Below, piece after piece: positions 8,131 through 17,232 of a stretch of 64,000 nucleotides of DNA. The DNA lies in contig JAEYCB010000036.1 of the NCBI GenBank assembly GCA_023404345.1, positions 33,486 through 97,485 of the forward strand, written 5' to 3'. Source of the stretch: Bacillota bacterium (GTDB lineage Bacteria; Bacillota; Clostridia; Christensenellales; Aristaeellaceae). Numbering within the stretch: the first letter of the stretch is position 1; every line of letters starts with the position of its first letter. Both the position numbers and the translations under genes were made by a program. Under the pieces are notes generated by a model that saw only the letters and a program-made list of their open reading frames with translations, did not search any database and was not told where the DNA came from.

Positions 8131-9537
8131 ATGCCCGTGCAACACACCCCCGTTTATGTGACCGAGGCCGAGCGCCTCGAACAGGAAAACGCCGCAAGGC
8201 AGGTCCGCGACCTGCCCGAGCGGCCCCGTACCTATCACATCGTCACCTATGGCTGCCAGATGAACGCGCACGACTCCGAAAAGCTGGCCGGTATCCTGTC
8301 CGGAATGGGCATGGCCGAAGCGGCGGACCGGCGCGAGGCGGACCTGGTCATCTTCAACACCTGCTGCGTGCGCGACAATGCCGAGCGCCGCGCCCTGGGC
8401 AACGTGACCTGGCTCAAGGAGCTCAAAAAGGACAAGCCCGGCCTGATCATCGGCGTATGCGGCTGCATGGTGCAGCAGCCCGGCATGGCCGAGCGCATCC
8501 TGCGCCAGTACCGCTTCATTGATCTGGCCTTCGGCACGCACAACTTGCACCGCCTGCCTTCGCTGCTCCTTGCGCTGCTTACGCAGAAGACCCGCGTGGT
8601 CAGCGTGACGGACGAGGAAAATCTCATCGCCGAGGACCTGCCGGTCAAGCGGCTTAACGCCTGGCATGCCTACATCACCATCATGTACGGCTGCGACAAC
8701 TTCTGCTCCTACTGCATCGTGCCCTATGTGCGCGGGCGCGAACGCTCCCGCCGCGCGGACGATATTCTGCGCGAGGCCGAGGGCCTTTTGCAAAGCGGCG
8801 TGAAGGAAATCATGCTGCTTGGGCAAAATGTCAACAGCTACGGCGCGGGCACGGGCGATTCCTTCCCCGGCCTGCTTCGCCGGCTGGACGCGCTGGGTGT
8901 GGAGCGCATCCGCTTCATGACCTCCCACCCCAAGGATTTGAGCGATGATCTCATCGAGGCCATGGTGCAGTGCAAGCATGTCTGCAACCACCTGCACCTG
9001 CCCGTGCAAAGCGGCAACGACGACATCCTGCGCCTGATGAACCGCCGCTACACGCGCGAGGACTACCTGCGCAAGGTGGAAAAGCTGCGCGCGGCCGTGC
9101 CGGGCATCGGGCTTACGACCGACCTGATCGTCAGCTTCCCCGGTGAGACGGAAAAGCAGTTTGAGGATACCTGCTCGCTGGTGCGCGAGGTGGGCTATGA
9201 CGCGGCCTTTACCTTCATTTACTCCCCGCGCGAGGGCACGCGGGCCGCGGCCATGGAGGGCCGCATCCCGGAGGCGGAATCCACCCGCCGCATCGAACAG
9301 CTCATCCGCGAGGTGGAGGCGTCCACTGCCCGCGTGCATCAGTCCATGATTGGAAAGCATGAGAACGTGCTGGTGGAAAGCCTGTCCAAGCGGGACGAGC
9401 GCAAGGTGTCCGGCAAGGGCACGCGGGGCATCACCGTGACCTTGGACGGCACGGAAGAGGATATCGGCACGATTATCCCCGTAACCATTACCTCCGCCGC
9501 GGTCAACACCCTGCGCGGAGAAAGAACGGAAAGGTGA
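8131..9537 (+). CDS. miaB: tRNA-2-methylthio-N6-dimethylallyladenosine synthase MiaB
   Basis: 468 residues. The N-terminal UPF0004 domain has the three cysteines for the auxiliary 4Fe-4S cluster (YGCQMNAHDSEK, FNTCCVRDNAE, VCGCMVQQ). A radical SAM core with CDNFCSYCIVPYVRGRERSR and a C-terminal TRAM domain follow. It adds a methylthio group to i6A37 of tRNAs reading UNN codons. The i6A-forming partner miaA lies 5.5 kb downstream in the same direction, and mutS-mutL lie between, as in several Clostridia. AAAGGAAC precedes the ATG. Distinguished from MtaB and RimO by the NTCCVRDNAE and CSYCIVPYVRGRERSR signatures. Confidence 0.95.
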   Translation: MPVQHTPVYVTEAERLEQENAARQVRDLPERPRTYHIVTYGCQMNAHDSEKLAGILSGMGMAEAADRREADLVIFNTCCVRDNAERRALGNVTWLKELKKDKPGLIIGVCGCMVQQPGMAERILRQYRFIDLAFGTHNLHRLPSLLLALLTQKTRVVSVTDEENLIAEDLPVKRLNAWHAYITIMYGCDNFCSYCIVPYVRGRERSRRADDILREAEGLLQSGVKEIMLLGQNVNSYGAGTGDSFPGLLRRLDALGVERIRFMTSHPKDLSDDLIEAMVQCKHVCNHLHLPVQSGNDDILRLMNRRYTREDYLRKVEKLRAAVPGIGLTTDLIVSFPGETEKQFEDTCSLVREVGYDAAFTFIYSPREGTRAAAMEGRIPEAESTRRIEQLIREVEASTARVHQSMIGKHENVLVESLSKRDERKVSGKGTRGITVTLDGTEEDIGTIIPVTITSAAVNTLRGERTER

Positions 9538-9544
9538 AAGAAAG

Positions 9545-9952
9545 ATGGAAAAGGTGCTCAATCAGGCGGAACTTCTGGCGGAAGCCATTCTGGAAAGCGA
9601 AGAATACATCGCCATGCGGCTGGCCGAGCAGGCGGCCATGAAGGATGAAAAGGCCACCCAGCTCATCGCCGCCTATACCGAAAAGCGGCAGGCCGTGGAA
9701 AACCTGCTGGCCGACGCCAACATGGATCACGGCGCGCTGGCCAAGGCGGGCGAGGAGCTGGAAAACGTGGAGCATGCCATCGACGAAAACGAGATCATCA
9801 CCCGCATGCGCCAGACCAATGAGGCTTTCACGCAGATGATGAAGAAGGTCAACAGCATCATCAAGTTCGTCGTCACCGGCGAAAACGACGAGGAAGAGCA
9901 CGGCTGCAGCGGTTCCTGCGAGGGCTGCAGCGGCTGCGGCCACCAGCACTGA
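9545..9952 (+). CDS. ylbF: YlbF family regulator with cysteine-rich C-terminal tail
   Basis: 135 residues. Residues 1 to about 115 are the all-helical YlbF/YmcA (DUF964) domain. In Bacillus subtilis YlbF works with YmcA and YaaT in the Y-complex, which affects RNase Y-dependent mRNA maturation and biofilm, competence and sporulation. The tail HGCSGSCEGCSGCGHQH adds four cysteines and three histidines in 17 residues, which looks like a metal or Fe-S ligand set. The B. subtilis Y-complex is known to carry 4Fe-4S clusters, so the tail may serve the same end; this is inference. The gene starts 8 bases after miaB, and the repeat element at 9954-10232 separates it from mutS. Confidence 0.85.
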   Translation: MEKVLNQAELLAEAILESEEYIAMRLAEQAAMKDEKATQLIAAYTEKRQAVENLLADANMDHGALAKAGEELENVEHAIDENEIITRMRQTNEAFTQMMKKVNSIIKFVVTGENDEEEHGCSGSCEGCSGCGHQH

Positions 9953-9953
9953 T

Positions 9954-9987
9954 GCTGCGGCGTGGCTGCCCTTGAAGGCGGCCGCGC
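9954..9987. repeat. Left 34-bp direct repeat (hairpin) flanking the 9990-10202 element
   Basis: 33 of 34 bases match 10199-10232; the mismatch is t9963 versus c10208. Each copy folds as GGCGYGGC..GCC / GGC..GGCCGCGC, an intrinsic-terminator-like hairpin. It begins one base after the ylbF stop codon. Confidence 0.85.
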
Positions 9988-9989
9988 TA

Positions 9990-10202
9990 CAGTGTGCTGA
10001 CAAACTTCATTTTGGGAGGTTTGGAGGGCCGCAGCCCTCCGAGCTGTATTCCGAATCCAGCGACATGTGCGGTGGATTCGGAGGCCTTGCGCAGCAAGGT
10101 TTCCTTACGCCGTCCGCCGCTCGGCGCAGCCGAAGGCGGAGTAGGCGGACGGCGTAAACCTGGCGGAAAAGATCGCCGACGGCGAGCTTTTTCGACACGC
10201 TG
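9990..10202. mobile_element. MITE-like element 1 with imperfect terminal inverted repeats
   Basis: About 213 bp. The left end cagtgtgctgacaaac matches the inverted right end (cagcgtgtcgaaaaag) at 11 of 16 bases. Inside is a 14-bp perfect inverted repeat, 10105-10118 with 10144-10157, enclosing a smaller hairpin. The segment ccgaatccagcgacatg at 10051 with gcggtggattcggaggcc is clearly related to 43134-43173 in element 2. It is flanked by the 34-bp direct repeats at 9954 and 10199. It has no coding capacity, so it would depend on a transposase elsewhere if mobile. Confidence 0.65.
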
Positions 10203-10232
10203 CGGCGCGGCTGCCCTTGAAGGCGGCCGCGC
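10199..10232. repeat. Right 34-bp direct repeat (hairpin) flanking element 1
   Basis: The copy of 9954-9987 that overlaps the right end of the element by four bases. The stem GGCGCGGC / GCCGCGCC extends to 10233 and is followed by TTT, so this copy resembles a complete intrinsic terminator 28 bases before the mutS start. Confidence 0.8.
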
Positions 10233-10260
10233 CTTTGGATGTACGAAAGGAGCCGGTTTC

Positions 10261-12861
10261 GTGGCAGCGACCCCCACCCCTATGATGCGGCAGTACCTGG
10301 AATTGAAGGAAAAGTACCAGGACTGCATTCTGTTTTTCCGTCTGGGCGATTTTTATGAAATGTTTTTTGACGACGCCAAGCTCGCCTCCAAGGAGCTGGA
10401 ACTGACCCTCACGGGCAAGGACTGCGGCCTTTCCGAGCGCGCGCCCATGTGCGGCGTGCCCTATCACGCGGCCAGCGCCTATATTTCGCGCCTGATTGAA
10501 AAGGGCTACAAGGTTGCCGTGTGCGAGCAGCTGACCGACCCGGCGCTGAGCAAGGGGCTGGTGGAGCGCGACGTGATCCGCATCGTCACGCCCGGCACGG
10601 TGGCCGATCCTTCCCAGCTGGACGAAAAAAGCGCCTGCTATGTGCTGTGCGTGGCCTTTGTGGGCAAGGCGGCGGCGCTGGCCTATGCGGACGTGAGCAC
10701 GGGCGAGCTGATTGCCCACCTGCTTAACGACGCGCAGCGCACCCTGCGCGACGAATTGATGCGCATCCGTCCGCGCGAAATCGTGACCAACGATATGGGC
10801 AAGCTCAGCCCGCATCTTGGCGAAACCATCAGCTGCACCGTCCTGCCCGATTCGGATTTCCAGAAGAAAAACGCGCAGCGCGCGCTGCTGGAGCATTTTG
10901 GGGTGCCCTCGCTCACGGCTCTTGGTCTGGACGAGCGCGACCGGCGCTACCTCGCGGCGGGGGCGCTTTTGATCTATCTCAATGATACGCAGAAAAACGC
11001 CCTGCCGCACCTGACGCAGCTCACCATCTATCAGGGCGAGCGCACCATGTTTCTGGACCGCATGACGCGGCGCAATCTGGAGCTGGTGGAAAGCCTGCGC
11101 GCCGGGGAACGCCGGGGGTCGCTGCTTTGGCTTTTGGACCGCACGCATACCGCCATGGGCGCGCGGCTGCTTCGCAACTGGGTGGAAAACCCCATGATCG
11201 ACCGCGCGGCCATCAAGACGCGGCTTGACGCCGTGGAGGCCCTCAAGGACGATTATATGGCAGCCGAGGAAATGGGTCAGGCGCTGGAAAATGTGGCGGA
11301 TATGGAGCGCCTTTTGGGCAAAATCAGCTACAACAGCCTCACCGCGCGCGACTGCCTGGCGCTCCTGCGCTCGCTCAAGGCGGTGGCCCCGGTCAAGGAG
11401 CTGCTTGGCCGCTTTGAGACCACGGCCATTCAGGCGCTGGCGCATACGCTGACGCCCCTGGAATCCCTGTGCGATTTGCTCGAGCGCGCCATCGACCCCG
11501 ACGCGCCCATTTTGCTCAGCGACGGGGGCGTGATTCGCGCGGGCTACAGCGCCGAGCTGGACGAATACCGCGACGCGGCCGCCAACGGCAAGCAGTGGAT
11601 TTTGAATCTGGAGGCGGCCGAGCGGCAGGAAACCGGCATCAAGAACCTGCGCATTCAGTATAACCGCGTGTTCGGCTATTATATCGAGGTCACCAAGAGC
11701 AATCTGGATCTGGTGCCCCTGCGCTACAGCCGCAAGCAGACCCTTGCCGGAGCCGAGCGCTATGTGACCCCGGAGCTTCAGGAAATCGAGCATAAAATCC
11801 TCAATGCCCAGCAGATGGCCCTGACGCTGGAAAGCACGCTCTTTGCCTCCGTGCGCGAGGCCATCGCCGCCGAGATCAGCGCGGTGCAGCAAAACGCCAT
11901 GGTGCTCAAAACTGCGGATGCGCTTTTGTCGCTGGCGCAGGTGGCGCGCGAAAACGACTACGTCAAGCCCACCATCAACGAGGACGGCGTGCTCACCATC
12001 GTGGAGGGCCGCCATCCCATCGTGGAGCGCACCGTCACCGACGCGCCCTTTGTGCCCAATGACGTGACCATGGATACCGCCGATAACCGCATGCTCATCA
12101 TCACCGGCCCCAACATGGCGGGCAAGAGCACCTACATGCGTCAGGTGGCGCTGATTACGCTCATGGCGCATATCGGCAGCTTCGTGCCCGCGCGCGAGGC
12201 CAATATCAGCCTGTGCGACCGCATCTTTACCCGCATCGGCGCCTCGGACGACCTGGCCGGGGGCCAGAGCACCTTCATGGTGGAAATGAGCGAAACCGCC
12301 GCCATCCTGCGCGCCGCCACCAGCCGCTCGCTGGTGATCCTCGATGAAATTGGCCGGGGCACCAGCACGTTTGACGGTCTGGCCATCGCCTGGGCGGTGG
12401 TGGAATACCTGCTGGATGAAAAGCGCATCGGCGCAAAGACGCTCTTTGCCACGCACTATCATGAGCTGAGCGAGCTGGAAGGCCGTTTCCCGGGCGTGAA
12501 AAACTACTGTATCTCGGTCATGGAGCACGGGGAGGACGTGATTTTCCTTCGCAAAATCATGCCCGGCGGCGCGGACAAGAGCTACGGCGTGCACGTGGCG
12601 CGTCTGGCCGGCGTGCCTGCGCCCGTGGTAGCCCGCGCGCATGAGATTCAGGCGCGGCTGGAAGTGAGCGACATCAATCAGGAGACCATCTCCTCCAACA
12701 TCCTGGAAAAGCGCAAGAAGGAAAACCGCCAGACCGACCTGTTCCACCTGGGCCAGGACGAGCTGATTGACGAGCTCAAAAACCTGGACGTGCTGTCCGT
12801 CACCCCGATGGACGCGCTGAACATCCTGTTCCGCCTGCGTGAAAAGGCGCGCAGGCTGTAA
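10261..12861 (+). CDS. mutS: DNA mismatch repair protein MutS
   Basis: 866 residues. Domain I has the mismatch-probing Phe-X-Glu motif (FRLGDFYEMFFDDAK). The ATPase domain has Walker A GPNMAGKSTYMRQ, Walker B LVILDEIGRGTSTFDG and the ATHYHELSELE segment, with a C-terminal dimerisation region. It recognises mismatches and, with MutL, directs strand repair. The start is GTG 10261, chosen because AAAGGAG (10246-10252) lies eight bases upstream and the family begins with TPMMRQYLELK at this point. ATG at 10282 is an alternative. It runs directly into mutL (11-base gap), forming a mutS-mutL-miaA block. Confidence 0.97.
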   Translation: MAATPTPMMRQYLELKEKYQDCILFFRLGDFYEMFFDDAKLASKELELTLTGKDCGLSERAPMCGVPYHAASAYISRLIEKGYKVAVCEQLTDPALSKGLVERDVIRIVTPGTVADPSQLDEKSACYVLCVAFVGKAAALAYADVSTGELIAHLLNDAQRTLRDELMRIRPREIVTNDMGKLSPHLGETISCTVLPDSDFQKKNAQRALLEHFGVPSLTALGLDERDRRYLAAGALLIYLNDTQKNALPHLTQLTIYQGERTMFLDRMTRRNLELVESLRAGERRGSLLWLLDRTHTAMGARLLRNWVENPMIDRAAIKTRLDAVEALKDDYMAAEEMGQALENVADMERLLGKISYNSLTARDCLALLRSLKAVAPVKELLGRFETTAIQALAHTLTPLESLCDLLERAIDPDAPILLSDGGVIRAGYSAELDEYRDAAANGKQWILNLEAAERQETGIKNLRIQYNRVFGYYIEVTKSNLDLVPLRYSRKQTLAGAERYVTPELQEIEHKILNAQQMALTLESTLFASVREAIAAEISAVQQNAMVLKTADALLSLAQVARENDYVKPTINEDGVLTIVEGRHPIVERTVTDAPFVPNDVTMDTADNRMLIITGPNMAGKSTYMRQVALITLMAHIGSFVPAREANISLCDRIFTRIGASDDLAGGQSTFMVEMSETAAILRAATSRSLVILDEIGRGTSTFDGLAIAWAVVEYLLDEKRIGAKTLFATHYHELSELEGRFPGVKNYCISVMEHGEDVIFLRKIMPGGADKSYGVHVARLAGVPAPVVARAHEIQARLEVSDINQETISSNILEKRKKENRQTDLFHLGQDELIDELKNLDVLSVTPMDALNILFRLREKARRL

Positions 12862-12872
12862 AGGAGGGGCGT

Positions 12873-15026
12873 ATGCCGGTTATCAGAAAACTGTCCGCCG
12901 AGATCATCGGGCAGATCGCCGCAGGCGAGGTGGTGGAGCGTCCGGCTTCCGCCGTCAAGGAGCTGGTGGAAAACAGCATCGACGCGGGCGCGCACAACGT
13001 GACCGTGGAACTGCGCGAGGGCGGCATCAAGTACCTGCGCGTCACCGACAACGGCTGCGGCATTCCCGCCGAGCAGGTGCGTCTGGCCTTTGAGCGCCAC
13101 GCTACCAGCAAGATTGCCGCCGCCGCGGACCTTTACAACATCCATACCCTGGGCTTCCGGGGCGAGGCGCTGGCTTCGGTCGCCGCGGTTTCGCGCGTCA
13201 CGCTTACCACCCGCACGCAGGAGGCGCCCTTTGGCACCCGCGCCGTGGTGGAGGCGGGGGAGTTTATCGATATCCGTCAGGCGGCCTCGCCCGTGGGCAC
13301 CACCATCGTGGTGGAGGACCTGTTCTTAAACACGCCCGTGCGCCTCAAGTTTCTCAAAAAGCCCGCTGTGGAGGCTTCTCTTGTGGCCGATTATATGCAG
13401 CGGCTCATTCTGTCGCGCCCGGACGTTGCCTTCCGCTTTGTCAGCCAGGGCAAGACCGTCTACCACAGCATGGGGGACGGCAGCGTGGAATCCGCGCTCT
13501 ACAGCCTCTACGGGCGCGAGGCATTCAAACGGATGCGCAAGGTGAGCGGCCACATGAACGGCGTGCTGCTCTCCGGCTATGTGGGCGGAGGGGACCTTGC
13601 CCGCGGCAATCGCCAGCAGCAGTCCTTCTTTGTCAACGGGCGCTTTTTCCGCAGCCAGCCCCTCAGCCGCGCGCTGGAAGAAGGCTGCGAGGGACAGGTG
13701 ATGGTGGGGCGCTTTCCCATGTGCGCGCTTTTCTTGGAGGTGCCTGTTCAGCAGGTGGATGTGAACGTGCACCCCAACAAGCTGGAGGTGCGCTTCCAGA
13801 ACGAACCCGCCGTGGCCGAGGCCGTGCGCACGCTGGTGAGGGAGGCCATGCGCGGTGAAACGCTGGGTGAACGGCTTTCGGCGGCGCAAAGCGCCCCTTC
13901 CACCGTAGAACCCAAAGCCGATTTTTCGCTGGTCCGGCTGGACAATCCCCTGGACAACCAGACAGCGGCACTGGCGCAGGCAGGCGCCCCGCAAAGCGAT
14001 GCGGGACCCGTGGCCGATGCCGCGCCGGAGCCACGGCACCCGGTGCTGACCGAAGCGCAGAAACAGGAGCTGTCCGCGCTTAAGCCCGTGGTGATTCCCG
14101 ATGCACCCGCGCGGTCCGCAATGGCGCACAGCGCCGCGCCCGCAGCCGTCGCCCGCGCCGCGATTGGCGCGGCGGTTCCCGCGCCGGTAGCACCTGCTGC
14201 CCCTGCACGGGAGCGGCCCTCGTCCGCCCCTGCACAACTGCCGCCTGTATCCGGCTGGTTTTCCGCCGGACCTGCGCCGCGCCCGTCCGGAGCGCCGGAA
14301 AAGCCGGCAACGGCGGCAGCGGCTCCGACCGCGCTTTCCGGGAAACCTGCTGCGGCTGCGCAGGCAAGCCCCCCGGCACCCGGGCCGGCCCTTTCGCGCG
14401 CGCCTGAAATGGAGCAGCAAACCCTTGCGCCTCAACACATCGCACAGAGCGCACCGCTTCGGTTGGTGGGCATCGTGTTTGATACCTACTGGATCTTTGA
14501 ATCGGGCGACCGGCTGTTCCTTGTGGACCAGCACGCCGCGCATGAGCGCATCCTCTATGACCGGCTGATGGCCCGTTTTGAAAAGGGCGCGGTGTCGCAG
14601 CAGCTGCTTTCGCCGCAGCTTGTGCGGCTGACGGCGCACGATATGGCGCTGGTTTCGGAGTTTGGGCCGGTGCTTGCGGACGCGGGGTTTGAGGTGGAGC
14701 CCTTCGACGATACCTGCGTAGCCGTGAAGGCCATTCCCACGCTGTTTGGCGAAAATGAACCCCCGCACGAGCTGCTTTTGGAGGCGCTGGACGAATGGCA
14801 GGCCGGGCGCGGGCAGGTCACGCGCGAGCGCATGCGCCGGCGCGTGGCCCAGATGGCCTGCAAGCACGCCATCAAGGGCGGCGACCGCCTCAACGAAACG
14901 CAGGTGCGCGGCTTTTTGCAGGAGATTTTGCAAAGCGACTGCATGCCCACCTGCCCGCATGGCCGCCCCATCGTGACCGAGATCACGCGCTACGCGCTGG
15001 AAAAGCGCTTCAAGCGCGTGCAGTAA
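12873..15026 (+). CDS. mutL: DNA mismatch repair endonuclease MutL
   Basis: 717 residues. The N-terminal GHKL ATPase has VVERPASAVKELVENSIDAG, VTDNGCGI and GFRGEALASVAAV. A long Ala/Pro-rich linker (about residues 350-510) joins the C-terminal dimerisation and endonuclease domain. That domain has DQHAAHERILYD, ACKHAIKGGDR, CPHGRP and a final FKR. These are the signatures of nicking MutL from bacteria that lack MutH. The canonical DQHA(X)2E(X)4E ends here with Asp instead of Glu, a conservative change. GGAGGG precedes the ATG. miaA follows after 14 bases. Confidence 0.96.
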   Translation: MPVIRKLSAEIIGQIAAGEVVERPASAVKELVENSIDAGAHNVTVELREGGIKYLRVTDNGCGIPAEQVRLAFERHATSKIAAAADLYNIHTLGFRGEALASVAAVSRVTLTTRTQEAPFGTRAVVEAGEFIDIRQAASPVGTTIVVEDLFLNTPVRLKFLKKPAVEASLVADYMQRLILSRPDVAFRFVSQGKTVYHSMGDGSVESALYSLYGREAFKRMRKVSGHMNGVLLSGYVGGGDLARGNRQQQSFFVNGRFFRSQPLSRALEEGCEGQVMVGRFPMCALFLEVPVQQVDVNVHPNKLEVRFQNEPAVAEAVRTLVREAMRGETLGERLSAAQSAPSTVEPKADFSLVRLDNPLDNQTAALAQAGAPQSDAGPVADAAPEPRHPVLTEAQKQELSALKPVVIPDAPARSAMAHSAAPAAVARAAIGAAVPAPVAPAAPARERPSSAPAQLPPVSGWFSAGPAPRPSGAPEKPATAAAAPTALSGKPAAAAQASPPAPGPALSRAPEMEQQTLAPQHIAQSAPLRLVGIVFDTYWIFESGDRLFLVDQHAAHERILYDRLMARFEKGAVSQQLLSPQLVRLTAHDMALVSEFGPVLADAGFEVEPFDDTCVAVKAIPTLFGENEPPHELLLEALDEWQAGRGQVTRERMRRRVAQMACKHAIKGGDRLNETQVRGFLQEILQSDCMPTCPHGRPIVTEITRYALEKRFKRVQ

Positions 15027-15040
15027 AGGAGGCCGTTTCC

Positions 15041-15994
15041 ATGGGCGAAAAGCCCGCCGTGATCGCCGTGGCAGGTCCCACTGCCAGCGGAAAAAGCGAT
15101 TTGGGCCTGAAGCTGGCCCAGCGCCTTGGGGGCGAAATCGTCTGCATGGACTCCATGCAGATCTACCGGCGCATGGACATCGGCACCGCCAAGCCCACGG
15201 CGCAGGAGCGCGCGCTTGTGCCACACCACATGCTGGACGTGGCCGATCCCACCGAAGCCTACGCCGTGGCCGACTATGCCGTGGCGGCGGAACAGGTGAT
15301 CGCGCAGATTCTGTCGCGCGGCAGGGTGCCCATTCTGGTGGGCGGCACGGGCCTGTATCTCAAGGCGCTGATGGACGGGCTGTCGCTGGGCGGCGCGGGC
15401 GGGGATGAACGCCTGCGCTCCGAGCTCAACGCCCTGGCGGACGAGCCGGGCGGCAAGGAGCGCCTGCATGCCCGCCTGGCCGCCGTGGACCCCGAAACCG
15501 CCGCGCGGCTGCACCCCAACGACCGCCGCCGCGTGATCCGCGCCATTGAGGTGTTCGAGCAGACCGGCGTGCCCATGAGCCGGCAGAACCACGCCGCGCA
15601 GGACCGCCCCTTCCGTGTGCTGCCGCTGGCGCTGGAATGGCCGCGCGAACTTCTCTATGCGCGGCTGGAAACCCGCGTGCACCGCATGATGGAGACGGGG
15701 CTGCTTTCGGAGGTGCGCGCCCTGCTGGAAAGCGGCGTTGCGCCTTCGGCCCAGTCCATGCAGGGCATCGGCTACAAGGAGCTGATTCCCGCGGCCATGG
15801 GGCAGGGCGATGTGAACCGGGCCGTGTGGGACATCATCGTGCACACGCGCCATTACGCCAAGCGGCAGGGCACATGGCTTCGTGCCCAGCCGCGGTGCGT
15901 ATGGCTGGATGCGCGGGACGCGGACGCGCTGCTTGCGCAGGCCACCGCACTTGCACAGGTCTTTTTGAATGATGCAAAGGAGCAAGACGAATGA
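15041..15994 (+). CDS. miaA: tRNA dimethylallyltransferase MiaA
   Basis: 317 residues. P-loop AVAGPTASGKSDLGLKLAQ, the DSMQIYRRMDIGTAKPT substrate motif, and HHMLDV with VADYAV are all diagnostic. It transfers dimethylallyl from DMAPP to A37 of tRNA, making the substrate of MiaB, encoded upstream. The start ATG 15041 has AAAGGAGG eight bases upstream. A longer frame back to 14795 lies inside mutL and is rejected. Its stop overlaps the ATG of the next gene (ATGA, 15991-15994), indicating coupling. Genomes with mutS-mutL-miaA in this order are common in Clostridia, usually followed by hfq; here the PLP enzyme follows directly. Confidence 0.96.
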   Translation: MGEKPAVIAVAGPTASGKSDLGLKLAQRLGGEIVCMDSMQIYRRMDIGTAKPTAQERALVPHHMLDVADPTEAYAVADYAVAAEQVIAQILSRGRVPILVGGTGLYLKALMDGLSLGGAGGDERLRSELNALADEPGGKERLHARLAAVDPETAARLHPNDRRRVIRAIEVFEQTGVPMSRQNHAAQDRPFRVLPLALEWPRELLYARLETRVHRMMETGLLSEVRALLESGVAPSAQSMQGIGYKELIPAAMGQGDVNRAVWDIIVHTRHYAKRQGTWLRAQPRCVWLDARDADALLAQATALAQVFLNDAKEQDE

Positions 15995-17223
15995 AAAAGA
16001 TCATTGAGGCGGCGGAAAAGCGCTGCCAGCCCATGTTTGCGCGCATTGATGAAATCGCGCTGGAAAACACCGCCAAGGTGCTCGACGCCCTGCAGCGCCA
16101 CGAGGTGGCGGCGCGCCACTTCGCGCCCACCACGGGCTACGGATACGACGATATCGGCCGCGACACGCTGGAAAAGCTCTTTGCGGACCTGTTCCATGCC
16201 GACGCGGCCATCGTCCGGCCGCAGATCGCGTCGGGCACGCATGCGCTGTCAATGTGCCTGTTCGGGCTGCTCAGGCCCGGTGACGAGCTGCTCTATGCCT
16301 CCGGCGGTCCCTATGATACGCTGGAGGATGTGATCGGCGTGCGCGGCTGCCCGCCGGGATCGCTGCGCGAAATGGGCGTGAGCTATGCCGAGGTGCCCAT
16401 GGGCGCGGACGGACGGCTGGACCTTGCCGCCATCCGTGCAGCTATGAAGCCGTGCACCCGCGTGGTGGCCGTGCAGCGCAGCCGCGGCTATTCCTCGCGC
16501 CCCAGCCTCATGCCCGAGGATATCGCCCCCCTGTCGGATATGCTCAAACGGGACTTTCCTGACGCGGTGCTCATGGTGGATAACTGCTATGGCGAATTTG
16601 TCTGCACTCAGGAACCTACCGAGTTTGGCGCGGACGTGTGCGTGGGCAGCCTGATCAAGAACCCCGGCGGCGGCCTTGCCCCCACGGGCGGCTATATTGT
16701 GGGCCGTCAGGACGTGATCGACCGCGTCAGCTACCGCCTGACCGCGCCGGGCATCGGCCGCGAGGTGGGCAGCTATGCGGGCAGCTATCAGCCGTTCTAT
16801 CAGGGGCTGTTCCTCGCTCCCCATGTGGTGGCGCAGGCCGTGCGCACCTCCGTGCTGGCCGCCGCCGTGTGCGAGGCGCTGGGCATGCGCTCCACCCCCG
16901 CGCCGGGTGACCTTCGCACGGACATCATCCAGGCGCTGGAACTGGGCACGCCGGAGAGGCTGATCGCCTTCTGCCAGGGCATCCAGATGGCATCGCCCAT
17001 CGACAGCATGGCCCTGCCGGAGCCGTGGGACATGCCCGGCTACCAGCATCAGGTCATCATGGCGGCGGGCACGTTCGTCAGCGGCGCATCCATCGAGCTC
17101 AGCGCGGACGCCCCCATGCGCGAGCCCTACACCGCGTTTTTGCAGGGCGGCCTCACCTACAGCCACGGCAAGCTCGCCCTCACCCGCACCTTTGAATACA
17201 TGCAGAAGAAGGGCCTTCTCTAA
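15991..17223 (+). CDS. Methionine gamma-lyase family protein (YnbB/'aluminum resistance' family)
   Basis: 410 residues. A type I fold PLP enzyme of the PF06838 family. The N-terminus reads RHFAPTTGYGYDDIGRDTLE, an active-site segment reads VDNCYGEFVCTQEP, and the probable PLP lysine is in GSLIKNPGGGLAPTGGY. It is related to Cys/Met metabolism enzymes, but the reaction is not established; the 'aluminum resistance' name comes from an early plasmid clone. In B. subtilis ynbB is near hfq, miaA and glnR, consistent with the miaA overlap here. A strong terminator follows at 17233-17279. Confidence 0.9.
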   Translation: MKKIIEAAEKRCQPMFARIDEIALENTAKVLDALQRHEVAARHFAPTTGYGYDDIGRDTLEKLFADLFHADAAIVRPQIASGTHALSMCLFGLLRPGDELLYASGGPYDTLEDVIGVRGCPPGSLREMGVSYAEVPMGADGRLDLAAIRAAMKPCTRVVAVQRSRGYSSRPSLMPEDIAPLSDMLKRDFPDAVLMVDNCYGEFVCTQEPTEFGADVCVGSLIKNPGGGLAPTGGYIVGRQDVIDRVSYRLTAPGIGREVGSYAGSYQPFYQGLFLAPHVVAQAVRTSVLAAAVCEALGMRSTPAPGDLRTDIIQALELGTPERLIAFCQGIQMASPIDSMALPEPWDMPGYQHQVIMAAGTFVSGASIELSADAPMREPYTAFLQGGLTYSHGKLALTRTFEYMQKKGLL

Positions 17224-17232
17224 GGGTTCTGC

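Larger units (their letters stand above)
9953..10260. other. Intergenic region filled by a terminator-flanked repeat element
   Basis: The 308-base gap is almost entirely the element at 9990-10202 plus its two flanking 34-base direct repeats. The mutS ribosome binding site follows. An open frame crosses the gap in the mutS reading frame from 9994, but its composition is that of the repeat and no start signal supports it. Confidence 0.8.

Noticed and set aside
10021..10045. The hairpin GGAGGGCCGCAGCCCTCC as an independent terminator
   Set aside because: It lies within the repeat element, lacks a T-run, and is better explained as part of its internal structure.
9994..10260. An 89-residue N-terminal extension of MutS
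   Set aside because: It translates the repeat element, has no ribosome binding site, and homologues begin at the GTG at 10261.
10105..12747. An 880-codon open frame antisense to mutS
   Set aside because: It is a shadow of the GC-rich third codon positions of mutS; its translation is repetitive in His, Ala and Gly, with no domain and no ribosome binding site.
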